Below are positions 6,837-14,632 of a DNA stretch of 24,107 bases, piece by piece (within the stretch, counting starts at the first letter, position 1; each line of letters opens with the position of its first letter). The stretch covers positions 1 to 24,107 of the forward strand of contig JBGAWE010000049.1 in assembly GCA_044227705.1 (NCBI GenBank). Direction: 5' to 3'. The notes below the pieces were generated by a model. That model had not been told where the DNA came from and made no database searches. It worked only from the letters and a program-made list of their open reading frames with translations. A program made the translations under genes and the position numbers. Origin of the DNA: JANOQP01 sp044227705. GTDB taxonomy: Bacteria > Bacteroidota > Bacteroidia > Chitinophagales > Saprospiraceae.

Positions 6837-8167
6837 TGGTCTCGCAGAAACTCCACGTCCCCCAAGCTGGCGAGCAAAAGGCGCGGGCGGGGCGGTTCGC
6901 CGTCCTGAAAAGCGACCTTTTCCGCCGCGTCTTGAGCGTCGGCTTTTTTCAGGCCCTGGCTCAGGCGGCGAACGCTGCTGCTGGCATCCTCATCGTCCGC
7001 GCGCTCGACAAGCCGGACTATGGGACCTACGCGCTCTTTTTCTCGGTGCTGTCGATGATTGCAATGTTGAGCGGCATCGGCATCCACATGGGCGTGTCGG
7101 TCATCGGCGGGCGCGTCTGGGAGGACCGGCGGGCGCTCGGCACCCTCGTGCGGACGCTCGAGGGGCTGCGGATGACCCTTTTCAAGTGGATGCTCGTGCC
7201 GATGGCGGCCTACACCTTCTGGCTTTTTTGGAAGAACGGCATCCCGATGGCCTATGCCGCGCTCTCGCTCGGCCTGATTTTGACGGTCATCTGGCTGCAA
7301 ATCCACGCCAACCTCAAGTTCGACGTGGCCAAGCTTCTCGGGCGGACGGACATCATCAACCGCTTCGAGCTGGTGCCCGCGCTCGTCCGGCTGGCGGCGG
7401 TGGCGGGCTGTTTGTTCTTTCTCCGGGGGATGCTGTGGCCGGTGCTGCTGGTGACGCTCGTCTCCTATTTTGTCCAATACTGGATGATAAACCGGCAGGT
7501 CGCCGGGCTTTACGAGCCGTCGGACGAGGCGGACGCGGGCTTCCGCCGCGAGACCGTCGCGCTGATGAAGTCGGACGCGCCGAACATCCTCTACTTCGTC
7601 TTTCAGGGGCAGATTGTCATCGTGCTGCTGTCGGTCTTCCTCGGCGTGACGTCCATCTCGAACGTCACGGCCCTCGGCCGAATCATGGTCATCTTCACCG
7701 TGCTGAACGCGACGGTGCAGGCGGTTTTGACTCCAGTTTTTGCGAAAGAGCACGACCTCGGGCGGCTTCGGAGCAAGTTCCTCCGCTCGTCGGTGGCCTA
7801 TCTCGGGCTGATGGTCGGGCTGTGCGCGTTCACCTATTTCTTCCCCGACGCGCTCCTGTGGGTGCTCGGCGGGCGGTACGCAGGCCTGCGCTGGGAGCTT
7901 TTTGCGATGATGCTCGGGGCCTGTTTCTTCCAGTACGTCTCGTTCATGTACCATTTCATCTCGTCGAAGGGCTGGATAAAATGGCAGTGGCTCTACACCC
8001 CGCTCACCATCCTCAACCAGATAGTCCTCATCCTCGCCCTCGACCTGAAGACCGAGATGGGCATCATCTGGTTCGGGGCGCTGGGGAATTTTGGCTTCTT
8101 CGCCATCAACTGCGTGTCGCTCTGGCTGGGCTTCACCGGCCGAGCGGCAAAGCCAGGCAAGCATTGA
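6836..8167 (+). CDS. Wzx-like polysaccharide flippase (MOP/MATE superfamily)
   Basis: The 443-residue protein has an N-terminal hydrophilic stretch of about 30 residues and then roughly twelve hydrophobic segments. The first repeat contains I-L-I-V-R-A-L-D-K-P-D-Y-G-T-Y-A-L, which is characteristic of Wzx/RfbX O-antigen and capsule flippases. It should move the undecaprenyl-linked oligosaccharide across the inner membrane. I chose ATG 6836, which overlaps the preceding TGA in a TGATG junction; a TTG one codon earlier is also possible. It is flanked by a GT4 gene and a methyltransferase gene in the same coupled run, which supports export of a glycan built by these enzymes. A MATE drug exporter is unlikely in this context. 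Confidence 0.85.
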   Translation: MVSQKLHVPQAGEQKARAGRFAVLKSDLFRRVLSVGFFQALAQAANAAAGILIVRALDKPDYGTYALFFSVLSMIAMLSGIGIHMGVSVIGGRVWEDRRALGTLVRTLEGLRMTLFKWMLVPMAAYTFWLFWKNGIPMAYAALSLGLILTVIWLQIHANLKFDVAKLLGRTDIINRFELVPALVRLAAVAGCLFFLRGMLWPVLLVTLVSYFVQYWMINRQVAGLYEPSDEADAGFRRETVALMKSDAPNILYFVFQGQIVIVLLSVFLGVTSISNVTALGRIMVIFTVLNATVQAVLTPVFAKEHDLGRLRSKFLRSSVAYLGLMVGLCAFTYFFPDALLWVLGGRYAGLRWELFAMMLGACFFQYVSFMYHFISSKGWIKWQWLYTPLTILNQIVLILALDLKTEMGIIWFGALGNFGFFAINCVSLWLGFTGRAAKPGKH

Positions 8168-8180
8168 CTTTCAACACTTT

Positions 8181-8987
8181 ATGAAGACCATTCCGCTCAA
8201 CCCCGCCTGGCCGCAATCGTGGCGCGAGTCGCACGTCTACGACTGCCTCGAGGTTTTTGAGAACCAGAAAATCGACAACCTCGGCTACCACTACGCCTAT
8301 AAATCGAGGCAGCGGCGGACGCTGGATTTGATTAAAAAACACGTCGCCCCCGGCTCGAAAATCCTCGACGTGGCCGCCGCGCAGGGCAATTTCAGCCTTC
8401 TCCTCGCCGAGGCCGGGTACGACGTGACGTGGAACGACCTCCGCTCGGAGCTTATCGACTACGTCAAGTTGAAACACGAGCGGGGCAAGATTGAATACCT
8501 CGCGGGCAACTGCTTCGAGGTCTGCAAAGGCCGGACTTACGACGCGGTTTTGATTACCGAAATCATCGAGCACGTCGCGCACCCCGACGAGTTCCTCGCC
8601 CTCGTCGGCGGCCTCGTCCGGCCGGGCGGCCACATCATCCTGACCACGCCGAGCGGCGAGTATTTCATCAACCGGCTGCCGAAGTTCTCGGAGTACGCCA
8701 CGCCGGAGGATTTCGAGTCCGTACAGTTCAAGCCGAACTCCGACGGCCACATCTTCCTCCTCTACGAGGAAGAACTCATCGACCTCGGCCGCCGCGCCGG
8801 GCTGGAGACCATCGACATCAGCCAGCACACCAACCCGCTGACCAACGGCCACGTCAAGCTGCACCTGCTGCTCCCTTTCATCCCTGAAAAGGTGGTCGAG
8901 GCCGTCGAGCGGGGGACGCAGAAGCTGCCGACCGCGCTCCGCAAAAAACTGCACACCAACTGGGCCGTCGCCTACCGGAAGAAGTGA
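8181..8987 (+). CDS. Class I SAM-dependent methyltransferase
   Basis: The 268-residue protein carries the Rossmann SAM-binding motif as I-L-D-V-A-A-A-Q-G-N-F-S (residues 61-72); the usual D-x-G-x-G-x-G is replaced by an Ala-Ala-Ala-Gln-Gly loop. A Y-D-V-T-W-N-D acidic-end strand follows. Motif IV/post-motif segments include I-T-E-I-I-E-H-V and R-P-G-G-H-I-I-L-T-T-P. The ATG at 8181 lies 13 bases after the flippase stop; the frame is open upstream but overlaps the flippase. It probably O- or N-methylates a sugar of the glycan, possibly a terminal cap. The substrate cannot be assigned. Its TGA overlaps the GTG start of the next glycosyltransferase. Confidence 0.88.
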   Translation: MKTIPLNPAWPQSWRESHVYDCLEVFENQKIDNLGYHYAYKSRQRRTLDLIKKHVAPGSKILDVAAAQGNFSLLLAEAGYDVTWNDLRSELIDYVKLKHERGKIEYLAGNCFEVCKGRTYDAVLITEIIEHVAHPDEFLALVGGLVRPGGHIILTTPSGEYFINRLPKFSEYATPEDFESVQFKPNSDGHIFLLYEEELIDLGRRAGLETIDISQHTNPLTNGHVKLHLLLPFIPEKVVEAVERGTQKLPTALRKKLHTNWAVAYRKK

Positions 8988-10183
8988 GGCTGCTGCACGT
9001 TGTCTCGCACCCGATTCAGTATTTCACTCCTCTGTATAAGGAGATGGCCGCCGACCCGGAGATGGATTTCACCGTCCTTTTCTGCTCGCGGCACGGTGCG
9101 GAGGAAAGCCTCGACCCGCAGTTCGGGGTCTCGATAAAATGGGACATCCCGCTCCTCGACGGCTACCGCCACCGGTTTTTGAAGAACCACGCGCGGCGCG
9201 AATCCATCGAGGGCTTTTTCGGGCTGGTCAATTTCGGAATCGTCCGCGAGCTGTGGGCCGCACCGCGCGGGACGGCGGTTTGGGTTCACGGCTGGGGGTA
9301 CGCGACGGCGGTGATGGCCGTCATTTTCGGGAAGCTGTTCGGCCACCGCATCCTGCTTCGCGGCGAGAACACGCTCGTCATCGAAGCCGCCAAGCCCGAC
9401 GGGCTGAAAAAGCGGGTCAATCAGTTCTGGCTGCGGCGCGTCCTTTTCAAATGCGTCGATGCCTTCCTCGCCGTCGGTCGTCAGAACACAGCCTATTTTG
9501 AGATGATGAGCGTCGAGCCGAGCCGGATTTTTCAGGCTCCGTACTGCATCGACAACCGCCGCTTCACCTCCTTTTTTGAGGAAAATCGCTCGCGCCGCGC
9601 CGAAATCCGCGCCGAGCTGGGCATCCCCGAAGGCAAGCGGGTGATTGTCTGCTCGGGCAAGTTCATCGAAAAGAAAAGGCCGCTCGACCTGCTCCGCGCC
9701 GTCGAGCGGCTGCCGAACCGGGCGGAGGTCTTCACCGTCTTCGTCGGCGAGGGAGAGCTTCGGGGGGAGATGGAAGCTTTCATCAAAGAGAACCGGATGG
9801 GGGCGGAGGTCATGTTGACCGGCTTCGTCAACCAGTCGGAGATGCCCAAATACTACCTCGCCGCCGACCTCTACGCCATGTGCTCGGGCATCTGGGAGAC
9901 GTGGGGCCTGTCGACGAACGAGGCCATGTGCTTCGGCTTGCCGGTCGTCCTGTCGGACATGGTCGGCTCGGCGCATGACCTCATTGACGGCAACGGGTTC
10001 ATGTTCAAGACTGGCGACGTGGGGGAGCTTTCAGAGAGAATCCAGCAAATCCTTTCCCTGCCGACGGCCGATTTTGAAAAGATGCAAAGCCGGTCGCGGG
10101 AGATAATCCAGCACTATTCATACGAGAGGGTGGCAGCCGCCATCAAAACAGCTTCGGTTTCACAATTGACCAGAACACAATGA
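8984..10183 (+). CDS. Glycosyltransferase family 4 (GT-B fold), GTG start
   Basis: The 399-residue GT4-like enzyme begins R-L-L-H-V-V-S-H-P-I-Q-Y-F-T-P-L-Y, a typical opening for a GT4 subgroup in surface-polysaccharide loci. The GTG at 8984 overlaps the previous TGA by 4 bases (GTGA) and is the only sensible start. The donor domain holds V-C-S-G-K-F-I-E-K-K-R-P and the G-L-S-T-N-E-A-M-C-F-G-L-P-V-V motif with the donor-binding Glu. It acts on the cytoplasmic face of the membrane and adds a hexose-type residue; donor and acceptor are unknown. Its stop overlaps the following gene's ATG (ATGA), indicating translational coupling. Confidence 0.9.
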   Translation: MRLLHVVSHPIQYFTPLYKEMAADPEMDFTVLFCSRHGAEESLDPQFGVSIKWDIPLLDGYRHRFLKNHARRESIEGFFGLVNFGIVRELWAAPRGTAVWVHGWGYATAVMAVIFGKLFGHRILLRGENTLVIEAAKPDGLKKRVNQFWLRRVLFKCVDAFLAVGRQNTAYFEMMSVEPSRIFQAPYCIDNRRFTSFFEENRSRRAEIRAELGIPEGKRVIVCSGKFIEKKRPLDLLRAVERLPNRAEVFTVFVGEGELRGEMEAFIKENRMGAEVMLTGFVNQSEMPKYYLAADLYAMCSGIWETWGLSTNEAMCFGLPVVLSDMVGSAHDLIDGNGFMFKTGDVGELSERIQQILSLPTADFEKMQSRSREIIQHYSYERVAAAIKTASVSQLTRTQ

Positions 10184-11292
10184 AAGAAAGAACGCTCGGC
10201 CGCAAAATCAGCTTCTGGCTGGTCGCCACGCTCGTCCCGACGCTTTTCCTCCTCCTTCTTCTGGAGGGAGCGACGCGGGCCTATCTCCACTTCAAGTACG
10301 CCCGGCCCGGCAAGAGCTACGGCCTCTGGCAAGCCGACCCCGAACTGGGTGGCATCCACGCCTGCAATGCCTACAACTCCAACGCCGAGACGAACGACTA
10401 CGGCTTCCGCAATGTCGAGCCGGTGATGAACCCCAAGCCGCCGGGCGCGACGCGGGGCATCGTCTACGGCGGCTCCATCGTCTTTTGCTACAACCTTTCG
10501 AACGAGGAGGCCTGGCCGCTGCAGCTCCAAAAACAGCTTCGCGAGCACCACAACCCGCAGGACCAGGTGCTCAACGGCGGCGCCATCTGCTGGTCGATTG
10601 GTCACGCCATCCGGCGGGCGCGGCGCGACTTGCCCGTCTTGAAACCTGATTATGTGGTGATTTACTCGGGCATCAACGAGCCTTTGAACGCCATCACGAT
10701 GAAAAGCGAGGAGGGCCGCGACATCCACGAACTGGTCAAACAGGGCAAGTACGGCGAGATAACCACCCACTACGACCAGTCGCGCTGGGCCAAGCGCAAC
10801 CTCGCCCTCGTGCGGCTGATGGAGTACGTCGTCAACCCGTTCTTCCAAAAGAAGGCGGCGCAAAACCGGAAGGACGCGGGCGGTGCCGCCCCCGCCGGCA
10901 CCGACCCGACCCTCGACATGGCCACCAGCGGAAAGACCGACACGCTCATGCTCGAGAACTACCTGCACGTCCTGCGCGACTTCATCCAGTTGATAAAGGA
11001 CAACGGGGCACGGCCGATTTTCGTCATCCAGTCGCACGCCAACGCGACGCCGCACATGGCGTTTTTCACCTCGTTTTCGGAGCACGGCGCGGCCGTCGCC
11101 CGCGAGCTGGGCGCTACGGTCATCGACTCGAAGGACATCGCCAAGACCTACCACGGCAACTGGGACGACCTGTTCATCTCGTCGGGCGTCCACTTCACGA
11201 AGCTCGGGGCGGAGGAGATGGGCAAGTTCGTCTACGAGGGTGCCTTCGCGCCGAAACCCGACACGCTCGCCGCGCCCGCCGCAATCAAGTAG
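10180..11292 (+). CDS. SGNH-hydrolase-like protein with a possibly incomplete catalytic triad
   Basis: The 370-residue protein has one N-terminal membrane segment (about residues 10-29, F-W-L-V-A-T-L-V-P-T-L-F-L-L-L-L) and an extracytoplasmic SGNH-type body. Block I reads Y-G-G-S-I-V-F with putative nucleophile Ser99. This G-G-S form occurs in some SGNH subfamilies. A block III-like Y-S-G-I-N-E follows. Block V reads S-S-G-V-H-F-T, with His338 but Ser335 where D-G-V-H would supply the Asp. A low-complexity Ala/Gly insert lies near residues 228-245. It could be a weak esterase, a binding protein, or use an Asp elsewhere. It is not closely similar to the SGNH protein at 2264-3367. The amber stop is followed in the same frame by the next glycosyltransferase. 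Confidence 0.7.
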   Translation: MKERTLGRKISFWLVATLVPTLFLLLLLEGATRAYLHFKYARPGKSYGLWQADPELGGIHACNAYNSNAETNDYGFRNVEPVMNPKPPGATRGIVYGGSIVFCYNLSNEEAWPLQLQKQLREHHNPQDQVLNGGAICWSIGHAIRRARRDLPVLKPDYVVIYSGINEPLNAITMKSEEGRDIHELVKQGKYGEITTHYDQSRWAKRNLALVRLMEYVVNPFFQKKAAQNRKDAGGAAPAGTDPTLDMATSGKTDTLMLENYLHVLRDFIQLIKDNGARPIFVIQSHANATPHMAFFTSFSEHGAAVARELGATVIDSKDIAKTYHGNWDDLFISSGVHFTKLGAEEMGKFVYEGAFAPKPDTLAAPAAIK

Positions 11293-11298
11293 GCCGTC

Positions 11299-12432
11299 AT
11301 CGAAGTCCTGCAAATCATCCCGACCTACAAGCCGTCGGTCGTCTACGGCGGCACGCAGGTCTCGGTCAGCCTGCTCGGCGAGATGCTGGCGGCGCGTGGC
11401 GGTTGCCGGGTGACCGTCGCCACGACCACCGCCGACGGGAAACGAGAGCTTCCCGTTTTCAAAAAAGAGCCGAGGCTCGTCGACGGTGTGCCGGTCTTCT
11501 ACTTCCCGCGCTGGGTGGGCGACCCGGTCCAGTTCTCGCCCGCGCTGCTCGGCTGGCTGTGGAAAAACGTGCGCCGTTTCGACGCCGTCCACATCCATTC
11601 TTGGTGGAACGTCACGGTCCTTTTATCGGTCGGCATTTGTGTGATTCGAGGGGTTCGGCCGGTTCTCTCGCCGCGCGGGATGTTGAGCCCGTTCAGCCTC
11701 TCGGGGCGGGCGAAGGCAACATTTCACCGGCTGGCCGGGCGGTTTTTGCTGAAAAAAACCTTCCTCCACGCCACCTCCGAACAGGAGCTTCGCGAGTGCC
11801 GCGAACTCTTGTCCGATTGGGAAGGGGCGGTCTTGCCCAACTTTTTGACCCTCCCCTCGACCTCTGTTTTTCAAAAAAAAGAGGCCGCGCCGGGTCGGTT
11901 GCGGCTGCTTTTCCTCTCCCGAATTCACCAAAAGAAAGGGCTGGAGTTGCTCTTCGAGGCCCTCGCCACTGCCTCCTTCGACTGGTCGCTCGACATCGCG
12001 GGCGACGGCGAGGCCGAATACATCGACAGCCTGAAATCCCTTTCCGAAAAACTCGGCATCGCCCCGCGCGTCCGCTGGCTCGGCTGGGTCGGGGCAGGGG
12101 AGCGGCAGGCGGCTTTTCAATCGGCCGACCTGATGGTGCTGCCCTCGCACAACGAGAACTTCGCCAACGCCGTCGTCGAGTCGCTCGCCGCCGGGACGCC
12201 GGTCTTGGTGAGCCGCCACGTCGGCCTTTCGGATTATGTCTCTGAAAAAAAACTCGGCTGGGTCTGCGACACGACTGCCGGCGACATCAGCCAAAAACTC
12301 GCTGAAATCGCGGCTGCCCCGACCGAGCTTGAGCGGGTTTCAGCCACTTGCGCCGAACAGGTCGGCCGCGATTTCGACCCCGATGTTTTGGTGAAAAAAT
12401 ACCTCGAACTCTACCAAAAGCTCAAAAAGTGA
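11299..12432 (+). CDS. Glycosyltransferase family 4 (GT-B fold) with no standard start codon at its expected N-terminus
   Basis: Residues up to the TGA at 12430-12432 form a GT4 enzyme with R-L-L-F-L-S-R-I-H-Q-K-K-G-L-E-L-L and N-E-N-F-A-N-A-V-V-E-S-L-A-A-G-T-P in the donor domain. The first in-frame ATG is at 11383. The 28 codons before it clearly encode the conserved start of the fold: E-V-L-Q-I-I-P-T-Y-K-P, then V-Y-G-G-T-Q-V-S-V-S-L-L. No ATG, GTG or TTG precedes these residues after the TAG at 11290-11292. By family comparison the initiator would be ATC 11299; CTG 11308 is another option. The real start is therefore uncertain, and a gene called from 11383 would lack the first strand and Gly-rich loop. 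The product is about 377 residues if ATC is used. Confidence 0.8.
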   Translation: MEVLQIIPTYKPSVVYGGTQVSVSLLGEMLAARGGCRVTVATTTADGKRELPVFKKEPRLVDGVPVFYFPRWVGDPVQFSPALLGWLWKNVRRFDAVHIHSWWNVTVLLSVGICVIRGVRPVLSPRGMLSPFSLSGRAKATFHRLAGRFLLKKTFLHATSEQELRECRELLSDWEGAVLPNFLTLPSTSVFQKKEAAPGRLRLLFLSRIHQKKGLELLFEALATASFDWSLDIAGDGEAEYIDSLKSLSEKLGIAPRVRWLGWVGAGERQAAFQSADLMVLPSHNENFANAVVESLAAGTPVLVSRHVGLSDYVSEKKLGWVCDTTAGDISQKLAEIAAAPTELERVSATCAEQVGRDFDPDVLVKKYLELYQKLKK

Positions 12433-13208
12433 GCAGCAACCTCGACCGCATAACTCCCCTCATCCTCACCTTCAACGAGGCCCCGAACATCGCCCGCACG
12501 CTCGAAAAGCTCCGCTGGGCGCGGAGGGTCGTCGTCATCGACAGCTTCAGCACGGACGAGACACTGACGATAATTTCCCGCTTCCCGAACGCCGAGGTCT
12601 TTCAAAAAAAGTACACGACGGCCGCCGTTCAGGACAACTACGGCCTCGACCAAATCCCCGACGGCTGGGTCCTCTCGATGGATGCCGACTACGTCCTCGA
12701 CGACTCTTTCATCGAGGCCATGAAAAACCTCGACCTTGACGAAACGCGGGTCGCGGGCTACGAGGCGCGGTTCAAATACGCCGTTTTCGGGAAGCCGCTC
12801 CGCGCCACTTTGTACACGCCGCGCAAAGTCCTCTATTTCAGGAAGAAGGCGCACTACGTCGACGACGGCCACACGCAGCGCGTCGTCATCGACGGCCCCG
12901 TCGCGCCCGTCGGCGGCTTCATTTTGCACGACGACCGCAAGCCGCTCTCCGGCTGGTTCGCCAACCAAGACCGGTATCTGCGGCTCGAGGCCGAGAAGAT
13001 GGTCGGCATCCCGTTCGGCAAAATGAGGCTGACGGAAAAAATCCGGTGGCTGATTCTGCCCGCGCCGTTCTTCTCCTTTTTCTATTGCCTGATAATAAAA
13101 GGCCTCGTCCTCGACGGCTGGCGCGGCTGGTACTATTCGCTGCAAAGGATGCTGGCCGAAATCATGCTATCGCTGCGGCTCATCGAGCACCGGTTTTCAA
13201 AACCATGA
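12429..13208 (+). CDS. Glycosyltransferase family 2 (GT-A fold), GTG start
   Basis: The 259-residue protein starts at GTG 12429, overlapping the previous TGA (GTGA). It begins with the GT2 signature P-L-I-L-T-F-N-E-A-P-N-I and then V-V-V-I-D-S-F-S-T-D-E-T. The metal/nucleotide-binding D-A-D motif is at residues 85-87 (S-M-D-A-D-Y). A C-terminal hydrophobic segment (P-A-P-F-F-S-F-F-Y-C-L-I-I-K, about 210-225) suggests membrane association. The family includes LPS core enzymes of the WaaE/KdtX type and other single-sugar inverting transferases. The frame extends upstream, but those codons lie within the preceding GT. Donor is unknown. Its TGA overlaps the ATG of the FAD oxidoreductase. Confidence 0.88.
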   Translation: MSSNLDRITPLILTFNEAPNIARTLEKLRWARRVVVIDSFSTDETLTIISRFPNAEVFQKKYTTAAVQDNYGLDQIPDGWVLSMDADYVLDDSFIEAMKNLDLDETRVAGYEARFKYAVFGKPLRATLYTPRKVLYFRKKAHYVDDGHTQRVVIDGPVAPVGGFILHDDRKPLSGWFANQDRYLRLEAEKMVGIPFGKMRLTEKIRWLILPAPFFSFFYCLIIKGLVLDGWRGWYYSLQRMLAEIMLSLRLIEHRFSKP

Positions 13209-14632
13209 AGGCCTGCATCATCGGCTGCGGCACCTACGGCTCCTACCTCGCCAAGCGGCTGGCCGAGATCGACCCCGAGACCCAAATCACCGTCGTCGAA
13301 ATCGGCGGCGAAAAGACCCTCGACGAGGCCGAAACCGGCATCGAGGCCGAGTCGCCCGTTTCAAGAGCCGCGCAGCTCGGCCGCTATTTCGGGCTGGGCG
13401 GGACCTCGGCGCGATGGGGCGGGCAGGTGCTTTTTTTCGATGAAAGAGACAGGGGGCCGAATGCCGAAGGCTCTGAACTGGCTCCCGTCTGGCAGGAAAT
13501 CATCGAAACCTGCGGTCGGCACCGGCCGGCGGTCTTGGGCAACCTGCTGGGCGATTCCAAAAAATTCGACCGGCTTCTCGACGGCGGCGGCGACATCCGC
13601 ACGGGCATCTGGATGAAGTACAGCCGCCGGAACACCTTCCGCCTGCTGGGCAAAAAGCACCTCTCCCAAATCGAGCTTTTGAAAGGCCAGCGCGTCGTCG
13701 ACCTCGATTCCGAGAAAGGAAAAATCACCGCCGCCCTCTGCCGCTCGGCCGACGGCGCGGAAAGGAGAGTCGAGGCCGACCGCTTCTACCTCGTCGCCGG
13801 GGCCATCGAATCTTGTCGGCTGTTGCTCGATTTTTTTGAAAAGAACCCCGGCCTCGCCCGGCCCGACGGCCTCGGCCGCAACTTCGGCGACCATGTCTCG
13901 GTGCCGCTTTTCAAAATCAAGAACCATCGCCCGGCCATCGGCGGCGAGAGCCTTTTGCCGACGCTTTTGGACGGCAGCCTGGTGACTAAGCGGCTCGTCG
14001 TCAACGACGGTTTGGGTAGGGTGGGGTTCGCGCACCCGGTTTTCAACGAGGAGGTGCGCGTCTTCTCGTCCATCAAAAAGCTGCTCTTCGGGCGGCAAAA
14101 GGTCGACTTCAGCCTCCGCGACCTCCTCACGGGCGTGGAGTTCTTGGCGCGGTTCGGCTTCAGCGTCCTCTTTTTGAAAAGGATGTACGCCCACCGAAAC
14201 GACTGGACACTGCGGCTCGACATCGAGCAGGCCTTCCCGAACGACAACCGGGTTTGCCTTTCCGAAAAAAGGGACCGCTTCGGCCGCCGCGCCGCCCGGC
14301 TCGACTGGCGGGTGAGCGACGAGGATTTCAAATCAATCGAGGCGATTGGCGGGCGGCTGGCGGAGCTTTTTGAAAGGGAGGGAATCCCGTTCACGCCCGT
14401 TTTCGACCGGACGAAAAGCGACGCGAAAGCCGAGGACGTCTACCACCCCGCCGGTTTCCTCCGAATGGGGCACGACGCGGCCGCGCCGCTCGACATGGAC
14501 TGCCGCGTCCGAGGTTTTGAGAACCTTTGGCACTTCTCGACGGCCATGTTCCCCTCCGCGCGGAGCATCAACCCGACGGCGGCGGGGTTCTGTTTCATCG
14601 AGCAACACCTGACCGAAACATCCCGAAATTGA
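13205..14632 (+). CDS. GMC-type FAD-dependent oxidoreductase
   Basis: The 475-residue flavoprotein opens with a dinucleotide-binding motif G-C-G-T-Y-G (residues 7-12). F-G-L-G-G-T-S-A-R-W-G-G-Q follows, the FAD-contacting signature of glucose-methanol-choline oxidoreductases. Near the C-terminus Y-H-P-A-G (413-417) and a N-P-T-A-A-G segment (456 onward) match the active-site His and FAD-closing regions. ATG 13205 overlaps the previous TGA (ATGA). GMC proteins in glycan loci are thought to oxidise a sugar hydroxyl or act on a lipid-linked intermediate, but few have been assigned a reaction. Here it sits between two glycosyltransferases, so a glycan-linked substrate is likely. It could supply a carboxylate or keto group for downstream tailoring, which is speculative. 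Confidence 0.85.
   Translation: MKACIIGCGTYGSYLAKRLAEIDPETQITVVEIGGEKTLDEAETGIEAESPVSRAAQLGRYFGLGGTSARWGGQVLFFDERDRGPNAEGSELAPVWQEIIETCGRHRPAVLGNLLGDSKKFDRLLDGGGDIRTGIWMKYSRRNTFRLLGKKHLSQIELLKGQRVVDLDSEKGKITAALCRSADGAERRVEADRFYLVAGAIESCRLLLDFFEKNPGLARPDGLGRNFGDHVSVPLFKIKNHRPAIGGESLLPTLLDGSLVTKRLVVNDGLGRVGFAHPVFNEEVRVFSSIKKLLFGRQKVDFSLRDLLTGVEFLARFGFSVLFLKRMYAHRNDWTLRLDIEQAFPNDNRVCLSEKRDRFGRRAARLDWRVSDEDFKSIEAIGGRLAELFEREGIPFTPVFDRTKSDAKAEDVYHPAGFLRMGHDAAAPLDMDCRVRGFENLWHFSTAMFPSARSINPTAAGFCFIEQHLTETSRN

Noticed and set aside
6785..8164. 459-codon antisense open frame across the flippase gene
   Set aside because: The product is highly charged, with no domain. The + strand encodes a well-formed polytopic membrane protein.
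10114..11598. 494-codon antisense open frame across the SGNH-like gene and the start of the next GT
   Set aside because: Same GC-driven artefact; it spans two real genes and matches nothing recognisable.
11869..11881. Run of eight A's after TTTTTC in a GT4 gene as a possible programmed frameshift
   Set aside because: The frame continues normally through conserved GT4 motifs and A-runs coding Lys recur in many genes here. No alternative product is evident.
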